NCBI RefSeq assembly: GCF_013386115.1 | Contig: NZ_JACAOR010000006.1 | Coordinates: forward strand, 124,001-188,000 | Length of the DNA stretch: 64,000 bases | DNA from: Pseudomonas gingeri | GTDB lineage: Bacteria; Pseudomonadota; Gammaproteobacteria; Pseudomonadales; Pseudomonadaceae | Direction of reading: 5' to 3' | Shown here: positions 42,276 to 50,773 of the stretch, in pieces | Position numbering within the stretch: the first letter of the stretch is position 1 | Layout of the letters: the number at the start of each line of letters is the position of its first letter | Program-made: the position numbers and the translations under genes | The notes under the pieces: model-generated | Told to the model about the DNA's origin: nothing | Database searches by the model: none | Seen by the model: only the letters and a program-made list of their open reading frames with translations

Positions 42276-43220
42276 ATGAAACGACTGATCAGCCGCTGTG
42301 CAATCGCACTCACCGGTACCGCGCTCTTGAGCACTGGCGTCATGGCCGCGGACCAGGCGTCCTGTCAGAACGTCCGCCTCGGTGTAGTCAACTGGACCGA
42401 CGTGATCGCCACCAGCGCCATGACCCAGGTGCTGCTCGACGGCCTGGGCTACCAGGTCAAGCAGACCAGCGCGTCCCAGCAGATCATCTTCGCCGGTATC
42501 CGCGACCAGCGCCTGGACATGTTCCTGGGCTACTGGAACCCGCTGATGACCCAGACCATCACACCGTTCGTCGACGCCAAGCAGGTCAAGGTCCTCGCCG
42601 AGCCGAGCCTCAAGGACGCCCGCGCGACCCTGGCCGTACCGACCTACCTGGCCGACAAGGGCCTGAAGACCTTCGCCGATATCGCCAAGTTCGAGAAGGA
42701 ACTGGGCGGCAAGATCTACGGCATCGAGCCCGGCTCCGGCGCCAACACCCAGATCAAGGAAATGATTGCCAAGAACCAGTTCGGCCTGGGCAAGTTCCAG
42801 CTGGTGGAGTCCAGTGAAGCGGCCATGCTCTCGGCGGTGGATCGCGCCGTGCGTCGCAAGGAAGCCGTGGTGTTCTTCGGCTGGGCGCCGCACCCGATGA
42901 ACGTCAACGTGCAGATGACCTATCTCACCGGCAGCGAAAACGCCCTGGGCCCGAACGAAGGCATGGCCACCGTCTGGACCGTCACCGCACCGACCTACGC
43001 CGCGCAATGCCCGAACGTGAACAAGCTGTTGACCAACCTGACGTTCACCGCCGAAGACGAGAGCCGGATGATGCAACCGCTGCTCGATCACAAGGACGCG
43101 CTGGAGTCGGCCAGGCAGTGGCTCAAGGATCACCCGCAAGACAAGGCCCGCTGGCTGGAAGGGGTGACCACCTTCGACGGCAAGCCGGCCGCCGACAACC
43201 TGCAACTGACCAGCAAGTAA
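42276..43220 (+). CDS. caiX: Carnitine-binding periplasmic protein
   Basis: 314 aa substrate-binding protein of the ProX/OpuAC type. The signal peptide ends GVMA before ADQASC. VNWTDVIATSAMTQVLLDGL and WAPHPMNVNVQMTYL are the betaine-binding family motifs carrying the aromatic cage. No permease genes follow; CaiX is known to deliver carnitine to the shared CbcWV core. ATG at 42276 with GAGGAAACCATC upstream is preferred to the longer frame from 42213. It is the first gene of the carnitine operon. Confidence 0.93.
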   Translation: MKRLISRCAIALTGTALLSTGVMAADQASCQNVRLGVVNWTDVIATSAMTQVLLDGLGYQVKQTSASQQIIFAGIRDQRLDMFLGYWNPLMTQTITPFVDAKQVKVLAEPSLKDARATLAVPTYLADKGLKTFADIAKFEKELGGKIYGIEPGSGANTQIKEMIAKNQFGLGKFQLVESSEAAMLSAVDRAVRRKEAVVFFGWAPHPMNVNVQMTYLTGSENALGPNEGMATVWTVTAPTYAAQCPNVNKLLTNLTFTAEDESRMMQPLLDHKDALESARQWLKDHPQDKARWLEGVTTFDGKPAADNLQLTSK

Positions 43221-43292
43221 ACCACCGAAAATCGCACCCGCAGCCCACGACGGCTGCGGTGTGAACCACCACGCCTGTAAGGAACCCGCACC

Positions 43293-44180
43293 ATGAACCA
43301 CGACGTCATCATCACCTGCGCACTCACCGGTGCTGGCGACACGACCGGCAGAAGCCCTCACGTTCCGGTCACGCCCAAACAGATCGCCGCGGCTGCCGTT
43401 GAGGCGGCCAAGGCCGGTGCCACCGTGGTGCATTGCCATGTGCGCAATCCCGAAACCGGCAAGTTCAGCCGCGACGTGGCGCTCTACCGCGAAGTGATGG
43501 AGCGCATCCGCGAGGCGGACGTCGACATCATCGTCAACCTCACCGCCGGCATGGGCGGCGACCTGGAAATCGGCGCCGGCGAAAACCCGATGGAGTTCGG
43601 TCCGAACACCGACCTGGTCGGCCCGCTGACCCGCCTGGCCCACGTCGAGGCGCTGCTGCCGGAAATCTGCACCCTGGACTGCGGCACCCTGAATTTCGGC
43701 GACGGCGACACCATCTACGTCTCCACTCCGGCGCAGTTGCGTGCCGGCGCCAAACGCATTCAAGAGCTGGGCGTGAAGGCCGAGCTGGAAATCTTCGACA
43801 CCGGTCACCTGTGGTTCGCCAAGCAGATGATGAAGGAAGGCCTGCTGGACGACCCGTTGTTCCAACTGTGCCTGGGCATCCCCTGGGGCGCACCGGCCGA
43901 CACCACCACCATGAAGGCCATGGTCGACAACCTGCCGGCAGGCGCGGTATGGGCCGGTTTCGGTATCGGTCGCATGCAGATGCCGATGGCCGCGCAAGCG
44001 GTGCTGCTGGGCGGCAACGTGCGGGTCGGACTGGAAGACAACCTGTGGCTGGACAAGGGCGTCCTGGCGACCAACGGCCAACTGGTCGAGCGCGCCACGG
44101 AGATCCTCAGCCGCATGGGTAGCCGCGTCCTGACCCCGGCCGAAGGTCGGGCGAAGATGGGCCTGACCAAGCGCGGTTGA
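43293..44180 (+). CDS. cdhC: Dehydrocarnitine cleavage enzyme (BKACE family)
   Basis: 295 aa DUF849/BKACE TIM barrel. It condenses 3-dehydrocarnitine with acetyl-CoA to give acetoacetate and betainyl-CoA. Zinc ligands HCH ([12 protein letters not shown], His at about 48 and 50) and the [15 protein letters not shown] and RVGLEDN motifs are present. ATG at 43293 follows TAAGGAACCCGCACC. It lies 72 bp after caiX. Confidence 0.93.
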   Translation: MNHDVIITCALTGAGDTTGRSPHVPVTPKQIAAAAVEAAKAGATVVHCHVRNPETGKFSRDVALYREVMERIREADVDIIVNLTAGMGGDLEIGAGENPMEFGPNTDLVGPLTRLAHVEALLPEICTLDCGTLNFGDGDTIYVSTPAQLRAGAKRIQELGVKAELEIFDTGHLWFAKQMMKEGLLDDPLFQLCLGIPWGAPADTTTMKAMVDNLPAGAVWAGFGIGRMQMPMAAQAVLLGGNVRVGLEDNLWLDKGVLATNGQLVERATEILSRMGSRVLTPAEGRAKMGLTKRG

Positions 44181-44200
44181 TCCCCATACCTCCTCCCCCG

Positions 44201-44291
44201 CTGTGGGAGCCGGCTTGCCGGCGATGAACGATAACGCGGTCCGCCTGCTGGACCGTGGTGCCTGGATCGCCAGCAAGCCGGCTCCTACAAG
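44201..44291. repeat. REP inverted pair inside the carnitine operon
   Basis: TGTGGGAGCCGGCTTGCCGG and an inverted arm flank a spacer that contains GATGAACGATAACGCGGTCC. The same spacer word recurs at about 47301, so this REPIN shares more than its ends with another copy. Confidence 0.85.
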
Positions 44292-44321
44292 GGAATCGAA
44301 AACTCTTTCAGGACCGCACTC

Positions 44322-45287
44322 ATGAGCTTTATCACCGAAATCAAAACCTTCGCCGCCCTGGGCAGCGGTGTCATCGGCAGCGGCTGGGTCTCCCGCGCCC
44401 TCGCCCATGGCCTCGACGTGATCGCCTGGGACCCGGCGCCCGGCGCCGAGGCGGCCCTGCGCAAGCGCGTCGCCAACGCCTGGGGTGCCCTGGAGAAACA
44501 GGGCCTGGCCCCTGGCGCCTCGCAAGACCGCCTGCGCTTTGTCGCCACCATCGAAGAATGCGTGAAAGACGCCGACTTCATCCAGGAAAGCGCGCCGGAA
44601 CGCCTTGAACTGAAACTCGAACTGCACGGCAAGATCAGTGCCGCAGCCAAGCCCAATGCCCTGATCGGCTCCAGCACCTCGGGCCTGTTGCCCAGCGAAT
44701 TCTACGAAGGCGCCACCCACCCGGAGCGCTGCGTGGTCGGCCATCCGTTCAACCCGGTGTACCTGCTGCCGCTGGTGGAAGTGGTCGGCGGCAAGAACAC
44801 CGCCCCTGAAGCCGTGCAGGCGGCGATGAAAGTCTATGAATCCCTCGGCATGCGCCCACTGCATGTGCGCAAGGAAGTCCCGGGCTTTATCGCCGACCGC
44901 CTGCTCGAAGCGCTGTGGCGCGAGGCGCTGCATCTGGTCAACGACGGCGTCGCCACCACCGGCGAAATCGACGATGCGATCCGCTTCGGCGCCGGCCTGC
45001 GCTGGTCGTTCATGGGCACCTTCCTGACCTACACCCTGGCCGGTGGCGATGCTGGCATGCGCCACTTCATGGCGCAGTTCGGCCCGGCGCTGCAACTGCC
45101 GTGGACCTACCTGCCGGCGCCGGAGCTGACCGACAAACTGATCGACGACGTGGTCGACGGCACCAGCGACCAGTTGGGCAAGCACAGCATTTCGGCCCTG
45201 GAACGCTATCGCGACGACTGCCTGCTGGCGGTGCTGGAAGCGGTGAAGACCACCAAGGCCAAGCATGGCATGAGTTTCAGCGAGTAA
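44322..45287 (+). CDS. cdhA: L-carnitine 3-dehydrogenase
   Basis: 321 aa of the 3-hydroxyacyl-CoA dehydrogenase fold. The NAD site is [17 protein letters not shown] (about 10-26). [16 protein letters not shown] (residues about 140-155) and [18 protein letters not shown] are the family motifs. It oxidises L-carnitine to 3-dehydrocarnitine. It lies 141 bp after cdhC with a REP pair between, and feeds CdhC. Confidence 0.94.
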   Translation: MSFITEIKTFAALGSGVIGSGWVSRALAHGLDVIAWDPAPGAEAALRKRVANAWGALEKQGLAPGASQDRLRFVATIEECVKDADFIQESAPERLELKLELHGKISAAAKPNALIGSSTSGLLPSEFYEGATHPERCVVGHPFNPVYLLPLVEVVGGKNTAPEAVQAAMKVYESLGMRPLHVRKEVPGFIADRLLEALWREALHLVNDGVATTGEIDDAIRFGAGLRWSFMGTFLTYTLAGGDAGMRHFMAQFGPALQLPWTYLPAPELTDKLIDDVVDGTSDQLGKHSISALERYRDDCLLAVLEAVKTTKAKHGMSFSE

Positions 45288-45342
45288 AGGGGCGGCCCTT
45301 TCAAGGGCAAGCCATGTCCATCAATCCGGCCTGAAGTACAAA

Positions 45343-45431
45343 CCTTGTAGGAGCCGGCTTGCTGGCGATGGGGCCGGCGAGCCTTGCATCGCCAGATCGG
45401 CCGCTATCGCCAGCAAGCCGGCTCCTGCAGG
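45343..45431. repeat. REP inverted pair between cdhA and cdhB
   Basis: CCTTGTAGGAGCCGGCTTGC and an inverted arm ending GGCTCCTGCAGG, about 30 bp before the cdhB start. Confidence 0.85.
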
Positions 45432-45460
45432 AAACGCCCCATTGCCACTGGAACACCGCC

Positions 45461-45937
45461 ATGCCCACCCTCACCACCTACACCACCGAAGTCATCCCCG
45501 ACTGGGTCGACTACAACGGCCACCTGCGCGACGCCTTCTATCTGCTGATCTTCAGCTATGCCACCGACGCCCTGATGGAGCGCCTGGGCATGGACAGCAA
45601 CAATCGCGAAGCCACCGGCAGCTCGCTGTTCACCCTCGAACTGCACCTCAACTACCTGCACGAAGTGAAGCTCGGCGCCCAGGTCGAAGTACACACCCGG
45701 ATCATCGGCTACGACGCCAAGCGCCTGCACCTCTACCACAGCCTGCACCTGGTGGGCGGTGACAAGGAACTGGCCGGCAACGAACAGATGCTGCTGCACG
45801 TCGACCTCGCCGGCCCGCGTTCGGCCCCATTCAGCGCAGCCGTGCTGGAAAAGCTGCAAGCCATTGCCGAGGATCAGGCCGACCTGCCGGCCCCCGAGTA
45901 CATCGGCCGCGTGATTGGACTGCCCGCGAAAAAATAA
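45461..45937 (+). CDS. cdhB: Betainyl-CoA thioesterase (hot-dog fold)
   Basis: 158 aa of the 4-hydroxybenzoyl-CoA thioesterase fold, with VIPDWVDYNGHLRDAFYLL carrying the catalytic-loop Asp/Asn and LEVHT/VEVHTRIIGYDAKR. It hydrolyses betainyl-CoA to glycine betaine, joining the carnitine and betaine routes. ATG at 45461 is chosen; the longer frame from 45359 is REP sequence. It is followed 24 bp later by the hydroxylase gene. Confidence 0.9.
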   Translation: MPTLTTYTTEVIPDWVDYNGHLRDAFYLLIFSYATDALMERLGMDSNNREATGSSLFTLELHLNYLHEVKLGAQVEVHTRIIGYDAKRLHLYHSLHLVGGDKELAGNEQMLLHVDLAGPRSAPFSAAVLEKLQAIAEDQADLPAPEYIGRVIGLPAKK

Positions 45938-45961
45938 CAATCCCTCGAAAAGGAGCTCACC

Positions 45962-47125
45962 GTGAACACCGCCGCCGCGTTTGCCGATTTCCGCAGTTAT
46001 CCGCTGATCAGTGCCCTGACCGCCGTGCATCCGCTGGCGGATCGCCTCGAGGTGTATTGGGCGGACGGGCGCATCAGTCCGTACCACCACGTGTGGCTGC
46101 GGGACAACTGTCCGTGCCCGCAGTGCGTGTACACGGTGACCCGTGAACAGGTCCTGGAAATCGTCGATGTGCCCGAGGACCTGGCACCCGCCGCCATCCG
46201 CATCGACGACAGCGGCTGCCTGTGCATCGACTGGCAGGACGGCCACGCCAGCCGCTTCGACCCGGGCTGGCTGCGGGCCCATGCCTATGACGATGAGTCG
46301 CGCATCGAGCGCCAGGCCGGCAAACCGAAAAGCCGGCTGTGGGACAGCAGCCTGGCGTTGCCGGTGTTCGAGTTCGCCGCGCTGAAGGAAGATCCGCAGA
46401 TTCTGCTGCAATGGCTGGTGGCATTGCGCGACACCGGCCTGACCCAGGTGCGTGGCGTGCCCACCGAGCCCGGCTCGTTGTCCGAGGTGGCGAAGCTGAT
46501 CGCGTTTATCCGCCAGACCAACTTCGGCGTGCTGTTCAACGTGCAATCCAAGGCCGACGCCGACAGCAATGCCTACACCGCCTTCAACCTGCCGCTGCAC
46601 AGCGACCTGCCGACCCGCGAGCTGCAACCGGGCCTGCAATTCCTGCATTGCCTGGTGAACGATGCCGAGGGCGGCGAGAGTATTTTCGTCGACGGATTTG
46701 CCATTGCCGACGCGTTGCGCCGGGAGGAGCCGGCGGCGTTTCGCGCGCTCTGCGAGATTCCCGTGGAGTTCCGCAACAAGGACCGTCACAGCGACTACCG
46801 CTGCCTGGCACCGATCATTGCCCTGGACAGTCTCGGCCAGGTCAGCGAGATCCGCATGGCCAACTTCCTGCGCGGGCCGTTCGATGCCTCCAAGCAACAG
46901 ATGCCGGTGTTGTACGGTGCCTACCGGCGCTTTATCGCCATGACCCGCGAAGCACGCTTCCGCATCATGCAGCGACTCAACCCGGGCGAACTCTGGTGCT
47001 TCGACAACCGCCGCACCCTGCACGCGCGCAACGCCTTCGACCCGGCCACCGGCGCGCGACATTTCCAGGGCTGCTATATCGACCGGGATGAATTGCTGTC
47101 GCGGATCCTGGTGTTGCAGCGTTGA
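45962..47125 (+). CDS. Gamma-butyrobetaine hydroxylase (2-oxoglutarate dioxygenase)
   Basis: 387 aa, GTG start with AAAAGGAGCTCACC. The N-terminal DUF971-like zinc domain has CPCPQC; the C-terminal TauD-type domain has the iron triad HSDLPTRE (His/Asp) and RTLHARNAF (distal His). It hydroxylates gamma-butyrobetaine to L-carnitine with 2-oxoglutarate, O2 and iron, so it feeds CdhA. In P. aeruginosa the next gene after cdhB is the acylcarnitine hydrolase hocS; here this hydroxylase is present instead. Confidence 0.9.
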   Translation: MNTAAAFADFRSYPLISALTAVHPLADRLEVYWADGRISPYHHVWLRDNCPCPQCVYTVTREQVLEIVDVPEDLAPAAIRIDDSGCLCIDWQDGHASRFDPGWLRAHAYDDESRIERQAGKPKSRLWDSSLALPVFEFAALKEDPQILLQWLVALRDTGLTQVRGVPTEPGSLSEVAKLIAFIRQTNFGVLFNVQSKADADSNAYTAFNLPLHSDLPTRELQPGLQFLHCLVNDAEGGESIFVDGFAIADALRREEPAAFRALCEIPVEFRNKDRHSDYRCLAPIIALDSLGQVSEIRMANFLRGPFDASKQQMPVLYGAYRRFIAMTREARFRIMQRLNPGELWCFDNRRTLHARNAFDPATGARHFQGCYIDRDELLSRILVLQR

Positions 47126-47196
47126 GTCCGCGATAGTCCGACACGGGGCCCATCTCGAGTTGGACTATTTTGTGGGGCGCAGGGTGTCAGTTACCC

Positions 47197-47316
47197 CGCG
47201 TTATCGTTAACGGCCATCGCGAGCAAGCTTGCTCCTACAGTTTCGCGGCGTGCGCGGTATTGGCCAACGACCGATATCCTGTAGGAGCAAGCTTGCTCGC
47301 GATGAACGATAACGCG
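47197..47316. repeat. REP pair with extended inverted ends
   Basis: CGCGTTATCGTT at 47197-47208 and its perfect reverse complement AACGATAACGCG at 47305-47316 enclose two REP cores of a third subtype (GCGAGCAAGCTTGCTCCTAC). The outer word AACGATAACGCGGTCCGCC is shared with the 44.2-kb element. Confidence 0.85.
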
Positions 47317-47322
47317 GTCCGC

Positions 47323-47496
47323 CTATTGAACCCGATCCAGCTGTTTCATCACCCGCTGCTCCACCACTTCCAGTACCTCGCAACCATCATCCAGCAACGC
47401 GTACACCACCTCCAGCACATGCCGGAAATCCTGCTCATCCAGATTGTTGATCGTGGCACAGGCCAGGGTTTGCGAAAGATCGCGCAACACAACCAT
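47323..47496 (-). CDS. Small unknown protein, 57 aa (tentative)
   Basis: An open frame with ATG at 47494-47496 and GAGGTGG about 7 bp before it. The product is acidic and helical: MVVLRDLSQTLACATINN, then LDEQDFRHVLEVVYALLDDG. It recalls C-terminal ends of small Pseudomonas DUF3077-type proteins, but I cannot confirm this. It may be a fragment. It lies in a lower-GC patch with the next two genes. Confidence 0.4.
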   Translation of the reverse strand: MVVLRDLSQTLACATINNLDEQDFRHVLEVVYALLDDGCEVLEVVEQRVMKQLDRVQ

Positions 47497-47637
47497 AGCC
47501 CAAGCCACCTCGTGGCAGTTGCAGCGTCATGAGAGTATCGACCGCCCACTCCTGGCGTACCTGCTTCAGGTCAATGGCACGCTCGGCAACGTCATATCCA
47601 GTTCCTCTGAGCGATACCTATTGCCTCAACAGCAAAC

Positions 47638-48153
47638 ATGACCCATACAAACACCCCGTCCGGAGACATCGCCCTGGCCGCGGCCTTTCAGCAACTGATG
47701 CAAGTAGTGCTGAACATCCGGGGGACGGGTGTCTCGCTCAAGCAGGTTCAGCATGCACCTGTCTTCAGCTATCTGATGACGCCAAAACAATTCGACAGGA
47801 TCAGAAAGATCTGCAGGCAACAAGGCTGGCCTGTACCGAATCGACGTGGGATCCTGATCGATCTGTTCGCCATCGCCCACCCCTTGGAATCACGGGAAAC
47901 CAAGGACCACTGCAGCCCCGAACAGGCGTTGGAGATTTTGACGAACGCCTACTCTCCCTACAGCCAGATCGGGCTCAACAAGCCCAAAAGCGCGCAGGGG
48001 ATTATCTTCAATACGGGTCGGAAGGTAAGGGTAGGCACCGCGAGCTACTATGCCCTGGCGGTCGTGAAGGTCTGTCAGGAAGGCACCGAAAAATACTTGG
48101 CCCCGGTCACCGCTTATCATGCGACCGAGGCCAAGATTCGAAACATCAGTTGA
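47638..48153 (+). CDS. Unknown protein, 171 aa
   Basis: An open frame from ATG 47638 with only a poor ribosome site (CAACAGCAA). No signal or membrane segment. The N-terminal half is helical (LAAAFQQLMQVVLNIRGTG, FDRIRKICRQQGWPVPNRRG). The C-terminal half, with LNKPKSAQGIIFNTGRKVRV and APVTAYHATEAKIRNI, looks like a small alpha/beta domain. Base composition is visibly lower in GC than the neighbours, suggesting acquired DNA. I do not recognise the family; the ending faintly recalls small nuclease-type toxins, which is only an impression. Confidence 0.6.
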   Translation: MTHTNTPSGDIALAAAFQQLMQVVLNIRGTGVSLKQVQHAPVFSYLMTPKQFDRIRKICRQQGWPVPNRRGILIDLFAIAHPLESRETKDHCSPEQALEILTNAYSPYSQIGLNKPKSAQGIIFNTGRKVRVGTASYYALAVVKVCQEGTEKYLAPVTAYHATEAKIRNIS

Positions 48154-48618
48154 CTACGAGGAAGGACGGCCTTTCAGACAAGTCTCCCGCACTTAAGCAG
48201 AACAACCCAAACGCCTGCAATTTCCCTTCATGTGACCCTGGTTCATCTGGGCCTTCGCAGCTCCGCCGACAAATTTTCTGCTGTCTGCGTAGTCATGATC
48301 AATGCTAAGCAACTACCGCTCGAATCGCAACCACCTTCGGCTGAGCGGGTGCCCCCCTGTTCCCCAGGCAAAAAAAACCCCGATCAAGCCGTGACAGGAT
48401 CGAGGTGAGAGAGTGTCTTCAGCAGTTGACTGTCGAGAGGGTGACCAAACCATCGACGAAGCCTGCTGGGATCCAGTGTGCCCACTCCCCCCGCCTGCGA
48501 GTTAGTCGAAAACGACCTGTTCATAGGTATGCGAGCCACTGCGACAATCTGCCCTTGCCGACACTCCCGGTGCCTACCAGAATCGAGACACGATCACGCC
48601 CTGAATAGGACAAGCGCC
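48154..48618. other. Gap with a minus-strand terminator
   Basis: 465 bp without a supported gene. It contains a strong leftward terminator at 48370-48405. A minus-strand frame of 46 codons (starting at about 48524, MNRSFSTNSQAGGVGTLDPS) ends just before that terminator; it is either a gene relic or the template of a small RNA. Nothing else was seen. Confidence 0.5.
48370..48405 (-). terminator. Rho-independent terminator on the minus strand
   Basis: Read leftwards, CCTCGATC and GATCGGGG form an 8-bp stem (one G-T pair) around 12 nt, followed by eight T. No annotated minus-strand gene ends here, so it marks an unannotated leftward transcript. Confidence 0.75.
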
Positions 48619-48882
48619 ATGATGTACGCGGATTTGATTGACCAGGAAGACCTGCTGGGCCAACTGAAGTCCCTCGGCCTGCAAGTACCCAACGGTGCCT
48701 CTGCCGAGCAGGCCTGCGAATGTGCGGTACGCGGCCTGGATGACGCGCGAGCCTATGAGCTGCGCAAGATGGTCAAGGAGATGTACACCAGCAGCGCGAC
48801 GATCCTGCCGGCGGTGCGCCAGGCCATCGACAAGCAACTGCTGCCGGCGCTGGCGGAATATCAGCAGAGCCGACCGACCTGA
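48619..48882 (+). CDS. Small conserved protein next to gbdR, 87 aa
   Basis: ATG at 48619 with AGGACAAGCGCC upstream. The product MMYADLIDQEDLLGQLKSLG to LAEYQQSRPT is helical and acidic with two Cys (EQACECAVRG). Its position corresponds to the small gene PA5381 beside gbdR in P. aeruginosa, but I cannot assign a function. An open frame extends upstream to 48478 without a ribosome site. It points toward gbdR (convergent). Confidence 0.65.
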   Translation: MMYADLIDQEDLLGQLKSLGLQVPNGASAEQACECAVRGLDDARAYELRKMVKEMYTSSATILPAVRQAIDKQLLPALAEYQQSRPT

Positions 48883-48921
48883 TTCAGGAGCGGCGGCTGG
48901 GCAATTGAAAACACAACGAAA

Positions 48922-48997
48922 CCTGCAGGAGCCGAATTGCTGGCGATAGCGGTGGTGAATGTCACATCGCAATCCCCCGCAAGCCGGCTCCCACAGG
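48922..48997. repeat. Degenerate REP pair
   Basis: CCTGCAGGAGCCGAATTGCT and an inverted arm CGCAAGCCGGCTCCCACAGG. The left arm has a base change in the core, so this copy is decaying. Confidence 0.75.
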
Positions 48998-49065
48998 TAC
49001 GGTGTCTAAGCGCAAGATAGCGTCAAGCCCAGGCCCCTGCGAGGCTCAGCTTCCAGGCGAGTCGG

Positions 49066-50169
49066 TCAGAGCCTCACACTGGCAAACGTCGACTCGTTGC
49101 GCGCCTGGCTCAAGGCCGACATCGGCCCGGACAACGGAGCCAGGACCAGCGCCTGCGGAATCGGCATCATCGCCACCTGCTGGGTGGTGTTGGAGCCGAC
49201 GCGCTCGTCACGCGGCGGAATACCGAAGTACTCGCGGTAGCACTTGGAGAAGTGCGGCGTGGAGACGAAGCCGCAGACCGACGCCACTTCGATGATCGAC
49301 ATCGGCGTCTGCTTGAGCAACTGCCGCGCCCGGATCAGTCGCAGCTTGAGGTAGTAGCGCGACGGCGAGCAGTGCAGGTACTTCTGGAACAGCCGCTCCA
49401 ACTGCCGACGGGACACGGCGACATACACCGCCAGTTCGTCGAGATCGATCGGCTCTTCCAGGTTGGCTTCCATCAGCGCGACGATTTCCTGCAGCTTCGG
49501 CTGGTTGGTGCCGAGCATGTGCTTGAGCGGCACGCGCTGGTGATCCTGTTCGTTGCGGATACGTTCGTAGACGAACATCTCGGAGATCGCCGCCGACAGT
49601 TCACGGCCGTGATCGCGGCTGATCAGGTGCAGCATCATGTCCAGCGGCGCGGTGCCGCCGGAGCTGGTGAAACGGTTGCGGTCGAGGGTGAACAGGCGGG
49701 TGCTCATGGCAACGCGCGGGAAAGCTTCCTGCATCGACGCCAGGCATTCCCAGTGCACGCTGCAATCGAAACCGTCGAGCAGGCCGGCACAGGCCAACGC
49801 CCAGCTGCCGGTGCACACCGCGCCAAGGCGGCGCGACTGGCGGGCCTGGCTCTGCAACCAGGACACGTGTTCACGGGTCACGGTGCGCTGGATACCGATG
49901 CCGCCGCAGACAATCACGGTGTCCATCGCCGGCGCTTTGTGCATGGAGGCATCGGGTGTGATCTGCAAGCCGTCGCTGGCCCAGACCTGTCCGCCGTCAA
50001 CACTCAGGGTTGTCCAGCGATACAGCTCGCGACCGGACAGTTGGTTGGCCATGCGCAGCGGTTCGACCGCGGAAGCCAGGGAAATGAGCGTGAAATTGTC
50101 CAACAGCAGGAAGCCGATGGATTGAGGCGCACGGTTCTGGGGCTGGGCCCCGGACTGGAACGACGTCAT
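49066..50169 (-). CDS. gbdR: Glycine betaine/dimethylglycine-responsive activator GbdR
   Basis: 367 aa. The N-terminal GATase1/DJ-1-like sensor domain (SIGFLLLDNFTLISLASAVE, AVCTGSWALACAGLL; about 18-195) is followed by an AraC helix-turn-helix pair (VAVSRRQLERLFQKYL, EVASVCGFVSTPHFSKCYRE; about 225-325) and a disordered tail of about 40 aa. GbdR activates gbcA, gbcB, dgcAB, glyA/sox and choline uptake genes in P. aeruginosa. It sits beside sdaB and cbcXWV, as there. ATG at 50167-50169 follows GAGGAGATATCGCG. Confidence 0.95.
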   Translation of the reverse strand: MTSFQSGAQPQNRAPQSIGFLLLDNFTLISLASAVEPLRMANQLSGRELYRWTTLSVDGGQVWASDGLQITPDASMHKAPAMDTVIVCGGIGIQRTVTREHVSWLQSQARQSRRLGAVCTGSWALACAGLLDGFDCSVHWECLASMQEAFPRVAMSTRLFTLDRNRFTSSGGTAPLDMMLHLISRDHGRELSAAISEMFVYERIRNEQDHQRVPLKHMLGTNQPKLQEIVALMEANLEEPIDLDELAVYVAVSRRQLERLFQKYLHCSPSRYYLKLRLIRARQLLKQTPMSIIEVASVCGFVSTPHFSKCYREYFGIPPRDERVGSNTTQQVAMMPIPQALVLAPLSGPMSALSQARNESTFASVRL

Positions 50170-50773
50170 CGCGATATCTCCTCACACAAAGCGGGTGATG
50201 GCCTCAGGCGGAGGCTCTTGTTATTGCCCTAGTCCCTATAGGAAAAGGTGCTTTGTAATGACAGAGCAATTGCCATGCCTAAAGTTGAATGCGTATTCAA
50301 TAACTCCTGAAAACGACATGCCGGCGTGTCTATATAGCCCCTGCCAGGAGTGCGGGTTATAAGCGTGGGAAAGTTCTGTAAGCGCCCTGCTTCGGCGGTT
50401 TGAGCAAATCGGTAGCACTTGTGTTTCGGGCACGGGAAAGCGCCGGGCGGGAGTGTCACCGCAAGCACGGTCGACCGGCGGTAACGGGGCACGATCCTGG
50501 TTGTGCCCGCGGTGTTTCAGTTATCTGTTTGCGACGCGCCAAAAGGTGGCGCAGCGCTGTGTCGATGGGCAATTAGTGCCCATGCAGGCCATGTCCCGCC
50601 CGACGCCTTCGGGGGCAAGCCCCCTCCCACAATGTGCCCGGGGTAAAGCCCCGATCCCGGGTAAGACGCATAACCTGTGGGAGCCGACATGCCAGCACCC
50701 TCGGCTGCATGCGGTCCACTGTGGGAGCTGGCTTGCCAGCGAAAGCGCCAGAACAACCACTACATCGTCCGGA
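50170..50773. promoter_or_regulatory. gbdR upstream region with degenerate REPs
   Basis: 604 bp between gbdR and sdaB (same strand). The part next to gbdR (50170-50400) is AT-richer and should hold its promoter. At 50606-50750 there are three REP-like elements (GGGGGCAAGCCCCCTCCC and GTGGGAGCTGGCTTGCCAGC among them). No gene was found; small frames here overlap on both strands without ribosome sites. Confidence 0.5.
50606..50750. repeat. Three REP-like elements
   Basis: A REP at about 50608-50632 (GGGGGCAAGCCCCCTCCC), a degenerate one near 50680 (GTGGGAGCCGACATGCCAGC), and one at 50719-50745 (GTGGGAGCTGGCTTGCCAGC), downstream of the leftward sdaB gene. Confidence 0.75.

Noticed and set aside
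42231..45266. A 1011-codon frame on the minus strand across the carnitine operon
   Set aside because: Antisense shadow of caiX, cdhC and cdhA; the same composition bias and no family motifs.
47638..48153. Toxin or prophage fragment
   Set aside because: The C-terminus vaguely recalls small nuclease toxins, but there is no immunity gene, integrase or phage gene nearby, so I left it as unknown.
48478..48618. Longer N-terminus for the 87-aa gene beside gbdR
   Set aside because: No ribosome site for the upstream start, while ATG 48619 has AGGACAAGCGCC.
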